This document shows positions 26,045-35,929 of a stretch of DNA of 64,000 nt, piece after piece. Position numbers and translations under genes: made by a program. Source of the stretch: UM-FILTER-38-24 sp041663205 (lineage in GTDB: Bacteria; Patescibacteriota; Gracilibacteria; UBA1369; LOWO2-01-FULL-3); NCBI GenBank assembly GCA_041663205.1, contig JBAZQZ010000005.1, positions 1-64,000 of the forward strand. The letters are read 5' to 3'. Below the pieces are notes generated by a model. It was not told the DNA's origin. It worked only from the letters and a program-made list of their open reading frames with translations, and did no database searches. The stretch's first letter is position 1, and the number at the start of each line of letters is the position of its first letter.

Positions 26045-29000
26045 TTAAGGTTTAAATTTAAAATCTTTTTGCGGTATGTGCGCCTCCGCGGTATCAGCGT
26101 TAACAAAATTCCCTTCGATATCCACCGCCTTTCCATCCTTCATCTGTACAACATATGGTTTCTGTTGCGCTGAATTTGGACTTTTTGGGTTACCAGGCAT
26201 AACACGGACAGAATTATGAGGATTGTCAGGATCTTGATAAACTGTTCCCTCACCCTTCTTAGAAGACTTTTCAACCCAATTTTTAGGTACTCCTTCAGGA
26301 CGCGACGTAGTGGTAGTGCTAGCAATCCCAGCAATGGTTTTCTTTATGCTTAATATTTTTCCAGCGATTGAAGCTCCGAGTGAGAACATAATCCCTGCCT
26401 CAATAATATCATCAGTATCAGTAAAGGCAGAAGCATCAAATACAGGATTCCCAGACTCGTCTATCACACCAGAAGAAGAATAGTCAGAAGAAGTATCGGG
26501 AGGCTCTAAAACGCAACCCTCATCAAATACGTTGCCATCCAATAACGAGGTCGGGGAGAGAAAGAACATTTCCCCCGTCGGATCCACGTACTTCAACGGA
26601 TTATTTCTAACATAAGAATATTTATTAAGAGATTGGGGGTCATCGAGTTTCCCCCCCCAAGGATCTCTACTCACAAACCTTCCGATCGTCGGGTTATAAT
26701 ACCTAGCCCCATAATAATAAAGTCCAGAACTGGTATCTAACTCTTTGCCGGTGAACTTGTAAGGATTTTTGTAGGCCGTGGTAGTCTGATCAATTCTAAC
26801 TTCTCCAAAAGGATAATAATCTGTCATTTCAATCACTGCGCCGGTCTCATCGGTGTCTATATTTGCCCCCGAAAGATGGTCGGAATGGTGATAAATAGTC
26901 TTATCAATCGTCACAGGCTTCGGATCGGGGACAGGAGTAGAATCCAAAGACGACATCAATTTAATATTATCAACCTTGATGTTGTCGTTATAACCACTGC
27001 CCATCCACCAAATCTGCAAGTAATTAATTTTATTTAGTGTTGTTCCGGAAGCCACACTGTCGATGTCAGCCTGCAAATCTCTGGTCATTGTATGCCAATT
27101 TCCGTCCAGCATACTTTGATCAATTTTAATATAAACGTAATTATCTTGGGCCATACTTTCGGCCACAATACTGTTATATTCTAAATACTTGGGACCCTGA
27201 CTTGTCTCGACGATCAAAGCAATCTGAATATTATCTTTGGAACTAAAATCAAAATTAAAAAATTTATGAGTAGTATTCTCCCAAGTGGTTCCATCATCCT
27301 TCAATAGCTTAAATCCGCCATAATTTCGAGTATCTTTAAAAGTTATCACTTTCCCATGAGTCCCATCTTCATCTGTACTTGAAATACTGCTTGTCGTTGG
27401 GCTGTATGCAACCCATCCCGAAATTTTGCCATCCTCCGCATCCTCATAAACAATAGGATCAAGAATGTTTGACTCATCAACTTGTCCAACCTCTATGCTC
27501 GCGACATTGTCATCTCCAAGATAAAAATGCTTAACAGTCGCATCCTGTCGTATCTCATAAAATTTATTAACATAGGTGGTCAGATCTTTTCCTTCACGCT
27601 TTTGGATTCTAGTTCCAGCGTGATCATAGGAATATCTGGTATCTGATTCGGCGGGAGCCCCGATAGCAAGAATAAGTCTGTCTTTATGATCCCATGTGTA
27701 AATAATTTTCCCGTCGGACGAAAGATTCCCACTCTTGTCATAACCAAAATTGGTGCTTCCGACTGAAGTTACAGCGTGAGGCGTAGCATAAGAATTTCCC
27801 TGATTTCCGGCATAAACATAAGCACCTTGTCCGGTCTTCGAAAGAATATTTCCAAGCGCATCATATTGGAATTTTTGCTCGTAATTTTGTCCGTTTCCGG
27901 CCTTAGTCACGACGACAGATTTCAATCTATACAAATTATCATATTGATAATTCGCGGTTTTACTGATCGTAGAATTCGATGAATCAACAATTTGCAAAAC
28001 ATTTCCGACCTTATCATACGTATAAGAAAGTCCTTGGATTTGACCCGCCCCAAGCGTAGTTGTCTTGGAAGTCAACCGATACAATTTATTTGCATCAAAA
28101 GTGTTTTTTTCAATTGTGCCATTGGCGTGTTCGATTTTCTCTACTGCCCCGGTCGCAATATAAGAAATATTTTTAACGACGTAAGACTCTTGAATTTTTG
28201 TTGATAGAGTTTTTATAGTCTTGACCTTCCCGACTTTGTTATAGCCATAAATTGCCGCTGCACCATCATGATAAAGAATTAACAGGGGATTTCCCTGCCA
28301 ATCATAATTGGTAATTGTATTATATTTGTTGCCGTTTATTGTGCGAGACTCGCCCCAAACATTTCCCAAATTATCATAACTATACTCGGTAACAATACTA
28401 TTGTTGGAGATTATGTCTTTGCTGACAGTTGCTGAACACAACCTGCCGACGCCAATTGCACAATTATCATAAACATACGTTGTTTCGACTCCGGTCTGCC
28501 CGGTATAATCTTCGGAAATTAATCTGTTAATTTTATCGTAAGAATAATTGATTTTGTAAGCCGTGATAGTTTGGCCGTCTTGTTTTATTTCACTGATCAA
28601 ATTTCCGGCATTGTCATAAGTATAATTGGTACTCATGAAAGTGATGTCAGTGGGGGAGTGCAAATCCTGGGCAACAGTACGTCTTCCAAGCCCGTCATAA
28701 GTGAAATTCTGCACATTACCCAACGAGTCAGTGAGTTTCACGAGTCCGCCCAATCCATTATATTGATATTCGGTTTTATAGCTTGCTCCCTCGTTATATT
28801 CAATAACCTTTATCAAATTGCCATAAGCATCCCTGAAAAAATCTTTGGAATTATTCTCGGCATCCTTTATTGTCGTTTTCCATTTATCATACACATAGGT
28901 CAATGTCCCGACCGAATTCTGAACGGACTTTACGCGACTCAACGGATCATAAGTATAGCTGATGTATAAATTATTATTGGTCGAAGAATTAGTCTTACCC

Positions 29001-32000
29001 GCGCCATTAGAAAAGTAAGGCAAAGATTCTTTCCCCAGTAAACCGAGTTTGTTATATTCGTAATCCTTAACAGAAAAAACATTATCTTCAATCTCACTAC
29101 GAGTTTGGATGACTCGATCTAATCCATCAAAATAAGTATACGTGTGTGGACCGTTTCCGGCAGAATTGGTTTTATTCCATTGTAAAATAGAGCTGGGGAA
29201 AGACACATCATCATACAAATAGACAGTAGAGATAATCAACTTATTACTATCAGGGTCAGGCTGTCTTTTTTCTATCGGTCTGTCAAAAACATCATAGGTC
29301 ATCTCGAATTTTTTCCAGTTAAACTCGGTATACTGTTTTACTTGTCCCGAAGAATAATCATAGGTGTAACTTTCAGATCGCCCCAACGCATTTGTGATTG
29401 TCGAAGGATAAAAATTCCAACTGTCATAAGTATAAGTGGTAATATTGCCATTAGGATCGGTTTCCTGCGTCACCAAGCCATAATTATTGTAGGTTTTTGT
29501 AATACTGGAATATTTGGTGCCGGATATCCAAAAATTTTGTTTGGTCAAATTCCCCTTGGTCGCGGAAAGAGACGGCAATCCATCATAAAAATTCTGAGTC
29601 TGTTTGACCATTTTCCAAGATTGATCGGTTGTTGTTTCAACCGCTTTAAGACTGATAGTTTTCACGGGATCCTTCGTGTAAGTTATTTCAGTTATAAATA
29701 AGTCATTTCCAACATCCGAAGTAATATATCCTTGAGAAGAAGCTTGAACCTCGCCCATCGAGGTTTGTTTGATCAAATTACCATTTGTATAATCATGATA
29801 ATATGTTTCGGCCTTTGCTATCCCGGAAGGATATCCGTCATAAGCCACATCAACTTTTTGCATCAATGTAACAAAATTGCGACCTCCACTGAGAGATATA
29901 GTCTCGAAGAAATTGAAGGTTTTAGAATACAAACTATTATTTTCATTATATTTTTCAATAGAGTATATTTTTCCGATTTTGGCTTCGGAATCATTATATT
30001 CGCCATTCGCAGTATCGGTTGAATTCCCCTGATGATAATAGGTCTTTGTAACATAAGCGGAACTATCAACCGAGAGCTTATTAAGTTGAGTGATCTTGCT
30101 AAAACCGGAAAATTTTCGATTTAAAGCATTAGAATAATAATATTCTCCACCACTATATTCATAAGTCGTAGAAGACGGGAAGAAAATACCATCATCAGCC
30201 CAAATACCGGAAACCAAGGAAAGAGCAAAAGGAAGCTTGGGATTAAGAAGCTTGCCGCTGTTATCCTTGTACATAGCACTGGATTTATAATCAATCTGAG
30301 AATGTCCGCCTTTTTGATTATAAAAACGGTCAAGGAGTTCGGGGACTGCCCCAATCCCAAGATAAACCCTATTACTAACATCAAAAGGATAGCTGGACAT
30401 GCCACCATAATCATTACGATACATGAAATCCGTTATCCCGTCGCCATCAACATCCGCTAATCTTACTCCATTGTCTGTGGTCGAATTCCCGAGTAGAAAC
30501 GGGATAGGAATTTTATATTTTAAACTTGCATCCCATCCTGTCCCGTTTCCCCTGTTGATATATACCTTTCTATTGGCAAAATCGTTATCACGAGCATACA
30601 ACAAATCCGGAAGACTGTCTCCATTGACATCGTTTATCCTTACGCCATTGTCTCCACCTTTCTCGTCAGCAAAATATACGGGGATATAATAATCAGTATT
30701 TGATGCCCAGCCCCAACCGTAACCATTATTAATCCACGTCACTGGAGATTTCCCTTTTTGTGAGAATAAAATATCGGCTAAACCATCATTGTTTATATCA
30801 GCTATGGCAGATCCAGGATCGGTAAATTTAAGAGGAATCCCCAAATTCGAAGGATTACTCCACCCGGTCCCGTCCCCCTTATTAAAATAAACTCCATTAA
30901 AACTCTTGGTCGAACGAAGAATATCAGGTAAAGAATCGCCATTAACATCAGCAATACGTAGGCCCAAATCTTCATTGTTTAACCCGACAAAATCTGTGGG
31001 GATAGAATAATTACTATCCATCTGCCAACCACAATCGGAACCATTCCACTTATTGATGTAAACCCTTTTAGGAGCACCATGTTCGGCACGGAGTAAATCT
31101 GCAAATCCATCGCCATTCACATCCGCAATACGCACACCCCGATCCTCGCCCCACTTATTTGTGAAAGGAACAGGCACAGCGGAACATGATGGATTCAACT
31201 GCCATCCATTTCCATCCGCGCTATTTATGTAAACTGCAGTAGATTCGCCACTCTTGGAAAAAACAATATCGGACAAAGAGTCCCCGTTAACATCGAACAC
31301 TTGAACTCCGCTCTTTTCTCCTTCAGACCCATTCCACAAATCAATAGGGATTGTGTAGCTGGATTTATGATACCAACTTCCCTCATGTTTTTTATATTCA
31401 AATTTATCCGGAGGCAAAGTATAGGTCTGACCTCCTTGCACACCACTTTCCACAACAGAAGTTAAAATAGAGCGCTTGCCGTTGTCTCCGATACCGTAAT
31501 TCAAAGCGTAATTCCGCGTTGAGCCATCACCGTAACTTTCCGAAATATTTGAAATAAGATAATTGGTCTTTACCTTAAACCTGGCTTTATAAGAAAAATT
31601 CGGATCAGATCTGCCATTTCTAGAAAACTCTATCCCCAGCAAACCGTCCGTCGTGCCATTTCCGGTATATTTAATGCTCAAAGGATATATCTGCCCGGCA
31701 TCTTTAAAATATTCATATTTAATATAATTATCGTTAGGATCGCGAATTTCCTCGAGCATCCATTTGTAAACCTCAAAGCCATTATCGGTATTATCTTGTC
31801 TAGAATTTGTTGTTAATCCAAATTTATAAATTAAACCATTCTTATCGCTTGCTTCCCATGAACCGGAAGTTTTGTATTCATACTTTAAAAAACCACCATT
31901 CTCGACTTTGGCGCCATAAATCCCATGCGTGGAATCCGCCAAAGAAACGACGGAAAGTTCCCCATCCATCGAAGAAGAAAAGAAATTCTCAGAATAAAGC

Positions 32001-32599
32001 TTGTCGGTACCTTTTTTATTTACACGCTCAATATAAGGAGTATTGAGAGACCAGCCATACCCGAAAATATTGCCGTCATCACGATTTTGGCTGTTGTAAT
32101 TAATGGCTAAATCGGGCTGCAGTCCGTTTCTTCCGGGGGCCACCTTAAAAGGATAGTTTATTGATGATGACCCAGTTCCATCCTCAGCCTGCAATTTAAC
32201 ATTTGACCCGACAGGTTTTCGATCCTCGATGTTTTTCAAAATAGCATCGACTTGAGTCTTCTCAGACGGCACAATTTCAGTTGAAGGAGTATCAACCGAA
32301 GGAATATCGCTATCCAGAATATCTTTTGAATCAACATTTTGCTCAGGAGGAGTCAAATCTTTGAGTTGAGGGGTTGTTTGTATCGTATCCAAAATATCTT
32401 CTGAAACCGACGGAGTGGTTTCCGGAGATATAAGATCTTCCGGAATATCAAGAGGGGCGGGGACAATATTTTCCACAGTATCAACAAAATTTTCTTCCCC
32501 AAGTGCGGGAGGCCGCTGAACATCCGACGCAAAAGAAACAGATACGGAATTTAAAAACACGACAAAAACAACGCTCGCCGTTAATATCTTTTTAAGCAT
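26045..32599 (-). CDS. Giant SpvB/Rhs polymorphic toxin
   Basis: 2184 residues. Signal peptide MLKKILTASVVFVVFLNSV, then a Pro/Asp-rich spacer. Residues about 130-210 are SpvB-like (NYPFKVAPGRNGLQPDL, FGYGWSLN). About six FG-GAP/VCBS repeats with D-x-N/D-x-D motifs follow (DVNGDSLSDIVF, DVDGDGITDFMY). Next is a long field of YD/Rhs repeats ending in the Rhs core (YYYGARYYNPTIGRFVSRDPWG and DPTGE). After the core the sequence changes to a roughly 160-residue tip ending HNSVRVMPGNP and EAHIPQKDFKFKP, a module I know as a C-terminal toxin on Rhs proteins, probably an RNase-type effector. The layout is a single-chain TcB-TcC-like cocoon with a toxin inside. The Sec signal suggests display on the cell surface, without a type VI system. 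Confidence 0.85.
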   Translation of the reverse strand: MLKKILTASVVFVVFLNSVSVSFASDVQRPPALGEENFVDTVENIVPAPLDIPEDLISPETTPSVSEDILDTIQTTPQLKDLTPPEQNVDSKDILDSDIPSVDTPSTEIVPSEKTQVDAILKNIEDRKPVGSNVKLQAEDGTGSSSINYPFKVAPGRNGLQPDLAINYNSQNRDDGNIFGYGWSLNTPYIERVNKKGTDKLYSENFFSSSMDGELSVVSLADSTHGIYGAKVENGGFLKYEYKTSGSWEASDKNGLIYKFGLTTNSRQDNTDNGFEVYKWMLEEIRDPNDNYIKYEYFKDAGQIYPLSIKYTGNGTTDGLLGIEFSRNGRSDPNFSYKARFKVKTNYLISNISESYGDGSTRNYALNYGIGDNGKRSILTSVVESGVQGGQTYTLPPDKFEYKKHEGSWYHKSSYTIPIDLWNGSEGEKSGVQVFDVNGDSLSDIVFSKSGESTAVYINSADGNGWQLNPSCSAVPVPFTNKWGEDRGVRIADVNGDGFADLLRAEHGAPKRVYINKWNGSDCGWQMDSNYSIPTDFVGLNNEDLGLRIADVNGDSLPDILRSTKSFNGVYFNKGDGTGWSNPSNLGIPLKFTDPGSAIADINNDGLADILFSQKGKSPVTWINNGYGWGWASNTDYYIPVYFADEKGGDNGVRINDVNGDSLPDLLYARDNDFANRKVYINRGNGTGWDASLKYKIPIPFLLGNSTTDNGVRLADVDGDGITDFMYRNDYGGMSSYPFDVSNRVYLGIGAVPELLDRFYNQKGGHSQIDYKSSAMYKDNSGKLLNPKLPFALSLVSGIWADDGIFFPSSTTYEYSGGEYYYSNALNRKFSGFSKITQLNKLSVDSSAYVTKTYYHQGNSTDTANGEYNDSEAKIGKIYSIEKYNENNSLYSKTFNFFETISLSGGRNFVTLMQKVDVAYDGYPSGIAKAETYYHDYTNGNLIKQTSMGEVQASSQGYITSDVGNDLFITEITYTKDPVKTISLKAVETTTDQSWKMVKQTQNFYDGLPSLSATKGNLTKQNFWISGTKYSSITKTYNNYGLVTQETDPNGNITTYTYDSWNFYPSTITNALGRSESYTYDYSSGQVKQYTEFNWKKFEMTYDVFDRPIEKRQPDPDSNKLIISTVYLYDDVSFPSSILQWNKTNSAGNGPHTYTYFDGLDRVIQTRSEIEDNVFSVKDYEYNKLGLLGKESLPYFSNGAGKTNSSTNNNLYISYTYDPLSRVKSVQNSVGTLTYVYDKWKTTIKDAENNSKDFFRDAYGNLIKVIEYNEGASYKTEYQYNGLGGLVKLTDSLGNVQNFTYDGLGRRTVAQDLHSPTDITFMSTNYTYDNAGNLISEIKQDGQTITAYKINYSYDKINRLISEDYTGQTGVETTYVYDNCAIGVGRLCSATVSKDIISNNSIVTEYSYDNLGNVWGESRTINGNKYNTITNYDWQGNPLLILYHDGAAAIYGYNKVGKVKTIKTLSTKIQESYVVKNISYIATGAVEKIEHANGTIEKNTFDANKLYRLTSKTTTLGAGQIQGLSYTYDKVGNVLQIVDSSNSTISKTANYQYDNLYRLKSVVVTKAGNGQNYEQKFQYDALGNILSKTGQGAYVYAGNQGNSYATPHAVTSVGSTNFGYDKSGNLSSDGKIIYTWDHKDRLILAIGAPAESDTRYSYDHAGTRIQKREGKDLTTYVNKFYEIRQDATVKHFYLGDDNVASIEVGQVDESNILDPIVYEDAEDGKISGWVAYSPTTSSISSTDEDGTHGKVITFKDTRNYGGFKLLKDDGTTWENTTHKFFNFDFSSKDNIQIALIVETSQGPKYLEYNSIVAESMAQDNYVYIKIDQSMLDGNWHTMTRDLQADIDSVASGTTLNKINYLQIWWMGSGYNDNIKVDNIKLMSSLDSTPVPDPKPVTIDKTIYHHSDHLSGANIDTDETGAVIEMTDYYPFGEVRIDQTTTAYKNPYKFTGKELDTSSGLYYYGARYYNPTIGRFVSRDPWGGKLDDPQSLNKYSYVRNNPLKYVDPTGEMFFLSPTSLLDGNVFDEGCVLEPPDTSSDYSSSGVIDESGNPVFDASAFTDTDDIIEAGIMFSLGASIAGKILSIKKTIAGIASTTTTSRPEGVPKNWVEKSSKKGEGTVYQDPDNPHNSVRVMPGNPKSPNSAQQKPYVVQMKDGKAVDIEGNFVNADTAEAHIPQKDFKFKP

Positions 32600-32654
32600 A
32601 TATTTTATCTTTATGAGATAAAGGAGCGAATCCTAACACAGATTCAGTTTAACA

Positions 32655-33521
32655 TCAATTAAACATTTTCCCAATCAAATAACTTGTCGCCGCCGCGTGA
32701 AGAAGTTTTTTGCCGGCCTTGTCGTAGACGGTTAAAGGGAATTTTTTATCGCTGACATAATCGCCGACATTGTAAGGAGTTCCGTAAACGCCTTTCAAAA
32801 AATTATAATCATTTCCGCCCGGCTGAGCGCTGTCCCCGACAACGAGTATTTCGCTGAAACTAGCGTCAAAATCAATTCCTCTTTTTTCTTTCAACATCTT
32901 TCCGAATTCCAAAATCCCTCTGTCTTTGTCTCCGTCTTTCGGCACAATCACAACCCCGATTCCCGAATTTCCGACATTTACAAAATCTTCATAATTCGGC
33001 GAAATTTCTTTCAAAAGTTTTATGGTAACGTCATAAATTTTATTTGAAGTTTCGTAAACATCTTTAATATCTTTGTCCTCATCGTGATACCTGGAACCGA
33101 TCACCACGACCACCTCATGTTTATTATAATGAACTCTTCCGAAATCTTCCGTAAGCTCGGCGAGCTTATCCATAAGCCATTTTCGGTCAACGAAATTCGA
33201 AGGCCACTCGACTTTGTAAAACTCCTTGTATTCATCTGTGTCGGTATCAAAAACATATCCGATCGATCCGTTTTCGGAAATTAAATAAAGATTTTCCAAA
33301 AATTTTTGCCTTTTTGATACCTCTATATTTGATAAAATAATTTTCAGTCCGTGTTCCTCGAAAGAAGTTTTTTGTCTGCCCGTGCAAAAAGCGACGGGAA
33401 TTTTTTGTGCCAATCCATAAAGAACTTTCGCCATTTCTTCGGACGGGGAGATACTTCCTTTTTCAGTTACAGTACCGTCAAAATCAAACATCGCGGCCTT
33501 GAACTTCGATATTTTTTTCAT
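32655..33521 (-). CDS. HAD-superfamily phosphatase
   Basis: 288 residues. HAD motif I is MFDFDGTVT (11-19, nucleophile D13), motif II CTGR, a conserved lysine in VPKDGDKDRGI, and motif IV GDSAQPGGND. The large cap places it with the Cof/sucrose-phosphatase-like sugar phosphatases. Substrate cannot be assigned. Its ATG overlaps the upstream gene's stop (TAATG at 33521), so both are translated together. Confidence 0.8.
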   Translation of the reverse strand: MKKISKFKAAMFDFDGTVTEKGSISPSEEMAKVLYGLAQKIPVAFCTGRQKTSFEEHGLKIILSNIEVSKRQKFLENLYLISENGSIGYVFDTDTDEYKEFYKVEWPSNFVDRKWLMDKLAELTEDFGRVHYNKHEVVVVIGSRYHDEDKDIKDVYETSNKIYDVTIKLLKEISPNYEDFVNVGNSGIGVVIVPKDGDKDRGILEFGKMLKEKRGIDFDASFSEILVVGDSAQPGGNDYNFLKGVYGTPYNVGDYVSDKKFPLTVYDKAGKKLLHAAATSYLIGKMFN

Positions 33522-33958
33522 TATTTATTTGCTTCTTTCTTGATAATTCTCCAGTGGTAAAGATAAAGGGGGAATGAGACCAAAAACATCGCCAGATATT
33601 GAGCAAAATCACGTTTCATCTGATTGTCATTTTGTAATTTATTTCTTTCCTCGACCGCCTTTGTGCATTCGGCGACCTTCGTTTTTTTATCTTCTTTCGA
33701 CAAAGAAGTGTCTATCTGATACCTTTTCCCGCTCGAATCATACGAATAAAACAAATTGTCTTCGCTACATTCGCCGCCTTTGATGTCCATAGGATAAGAA
33801 ATATTGTCCCAGCTTCCATGTACGCCGAAAACATATTCGCGAATCACGATATTCAGCGATCCGATCACGCAAATGAGCAGAACAACGATAGAAATGGCTG
33901 TCACAAGATAAAGATAAATTGACCTTATCACTCCGATTTTTTTAACTTCTTCCATCAT
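33521..33958 (-). CDS. Small membrane protein with two transmembrane helices
   Basis: About 145 residues from ATG 33958 (a second ATG follows at 33955). Membrane segments at about 12-38 (YLYLVTAISIVVLLICVIG) and near the C-terminus (YLAMFLVSFPLYLYHW) enclose a charged loop of about 70 residues with a pair of cysteines. The layout resembles DUF5671-type proteins common in Patescibacteria. Function unknown. It overlaps the HAD phosphatase and follows the O-antigen-ligase-like gene by 44 nt. Confidence 0.6.
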   Translation of the reverse strand: MMEEVKKIGVIRSIYLYLVTAISIVVLLICVIGSLNIVIREYVFGVHGSWDNISYPMDIKGGECSEDNLFYSYDSSGKRYQIDTSLSKEDKKTKVAECTKAVEERNKLQNDNQMKRDFAQYLAMFLVSFPLYLYHWRIIKKEANK

Positions 33959-34002
33959 ATAAATTTTTTTAAGAAATTTTGCAAAAACATGATACCACAA
34001 AT

Positions 34003-35856
34003 TTAATATTTTTTCTCTTCCCGTAGTTTCGTTGCGGTCTTCAGCATATTCTCACTAAGCGTTTTGAAAACATTATCATACGGAGGCCGCAAATAAAGCA
34101 TAAGCCAATCCACGGTCTCGGCCGCCGCCTCAACATTCTGAGTATAAGCCGTAAAATGCACATTTTTATCGACCATATCGAAATATTGCATGATCAATTC
34201 TCCTGATTTATGTACGATATTTTCATCGCGGTCGCTTATTGTTTTCGGATCGATTGTCCTTATCAAATCTCTGTAATAAATAAAATCATTCATCGGATTT
34301 TTCGCTATGGCTTGCCGAAAATTCTCTCTGCATTTTTCCAAATCAAAGTCCGGATTTTTTATTTTACAGTACAAAACTCCTTTCAAATAATATGCCTGTG
34401 CATCCAAAGTATTCAACGCAATTTCTTTATCAATAAACCCCATCGCACCTTGAAAATCCTTTTCCTGTAGCGCTTTATCGCCGGAAGCCAAAAAATAATT
34501 TCTAGGGAAAAGTGAATATTCCAAAACCGCGGGATTATATACTTTATTAATGACAAGAATCGAGCCTTCATACAATGAAACCGCGCATACAATCACAGCG
34601 AAACAAACTAAGAAAAATTTATAAAAACAACAACTCGATGCCTCTTTTTTAATCAGCATACTGCGAATAAAAGCCATAAACAAAAACAGCAAAATCAAAT
34701 TTTGCAGAAAATTAAAATTGTAATCTATTAAATTATGAGCAAATCCGCCGAGAACCGAAACAAAAAGAACAAACAAAACATCTCTTTTTGAAACACTCAT
34801 TTTTGCCTGATCCTTGCCGAAAACTCTGCGTACAAAAACGACAAATAATGTCACCAAAAATCCCAAAAACCCCAAAAGTGCAATAAGTCCGTTCTCGACT
34901 CCGATCTTCAAGAAAATATTATGTGGATGATCGGCGTTCGCCAATAAAGTTTTTTGAATGGGATTATATGCGGACCTGAAACTGAAAGGCCCCCAGCCAA
35001 AAAGCGGCTTCTCCTTGATAAGCTCAACCGACCCCTTCCAGAAATCGGTCCTTTCCGTGACCGAAGTCGCGCTGTCGGTCGTGCCGAATTCAAGCCGTTT
35101 TCCCACGTCAATAACTTCATTCCCAAGCGATCTTACATAATTCGCTCCGAAAAAAAGTCCGACCGCAAAGACCCCTGTAAGCAGTACATAAGCCACTTTT
35201 TTGAGATCAATCCTTTTAAAATAATAAACAAACAAAATGATAATTTGTCCCGCAAACGCAATCAAAGCACCTCTCGAAAAGGTGAGTAAAAGCCCTGAAA
35301 GAACAAACCCGCACAACACCGCGAACTTTAGATCAATTTTTTTGTTCACAACAACCATCAAAGGCCATACCAAAAGCAAAAACAACGCAAACGCATTTGG
35401 CCAAACATTTGAATTATCGAGAATATTGAAGAACGGTCCGAACATTCTCACCTCCGCTCTCGCAAAATAAAAGATATATCCCAGTAAAACGGCAAAAACG
35501 GAAAACCACATAACCACCTTCAAAAACTTTTCCGTAAAACCGATCTTCATATTAGAATAAATCAGGTAGAGCAAAACAGCGCTCAAATAAGCCAAAACCT
35601 CACTAAACCCAAAGTTCCGCGCCTGCGAAAAAACAAAAGACAGCACCACGAAAACACAAAAAACTCCAAGAAATATTATCTCATACAAATTCCATTCGCG
35701 TTTCTTGCGAATCTCATAAATCGCCATAGGCAAGAGCAAAACGCCCAACATCAAAACCATCGGAAAACCTGCGCCGTAGTCATATTTATTAAACACAGGA
35801 TTAAAAAGTGTCACAAGCAAAACAAAACAAAGCACATAAAAAGAAAAATTTTTCAT
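34003..35856 (-). CDS. O-antigen ligase/polymerase-family membrane protein with C-terminal TPR
   Basis: 617 residues. About twelve hydrophobic helices, with the periplasmic loop containing PLFGWGPFSFRS and HPHNIFLKIGVENG, the Wzy/WaaL (PF04932) hallmark. The last 200 residues are soluble and contain a TPR-like helix pair (LEKDFQGAMGFIDKEIALNTLDAQAYYLKGVLY). Such proteins join or polymerise surface glycans, or in Gram-positive-like cells glycosylate exported proteins. In this window it could decorate SLH or pilin-like proteins, but that is inference. Confidence 0.82.
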   Translation of the reverse strand: MKNFSFYVLCFVLLVTLFNPVFNKYDYGAGFPMVLMLGVLLLPMAIYEIRKKREWNLYEIIFLGVFCVFVVLSFVFSQARNFGFSEVLAYLSAVLLYLIYSNMKIGFTEKFLKVVMWFSVFAVLLGYIFYFARAEVRMFGPFFNILDNSNVWPNAFALFLLLVWPLMVVVNKKIDLKFAVLCGFVLSGLLLTFSRGALIAFAGQIIILFVYYFKRIDLKKVAYVLLTGVFAVGLFFGANYVRSLGNEVIDVGKRLEFGTTDSATSVTERTDFWKGSVELIKEKPLFGWGPFSFRSAYNPIQKTLLANADHPHNIFLKIGVENGLIALLGFLGFLVTLFVVFVRRVFGKDQAKMSVSKRDVLFVLFVSVLGGFAHNLIDYNFNFLQNLILLFLFMAFIRSMLIKKEASSCCFYKFFLVCFAVIVCAVSLYEGSILVINKVYNPAVLEYSLFPRNYFLASGDKALQEKDFQGAMGFIDKEIALNTLDAQAYYLKGVLYCKIKNPDFDLEKCRENFRQAIAKNPMNDFIYYRDLIRTIDPKTISDRDENIVHKSGELIMQYFDMVDKNVHFTAYTQNVEAAAETVDWLMLYLRPPYDNVFKTLSENMLKTATKLREEKKY

Positions 35857-35929
35857 GCACGAATTCTACCACAAATTGGAATTAGACAAAAATTAGTTTA
35901 AAATAACCGCACTTAAAGAACCGGCACAG

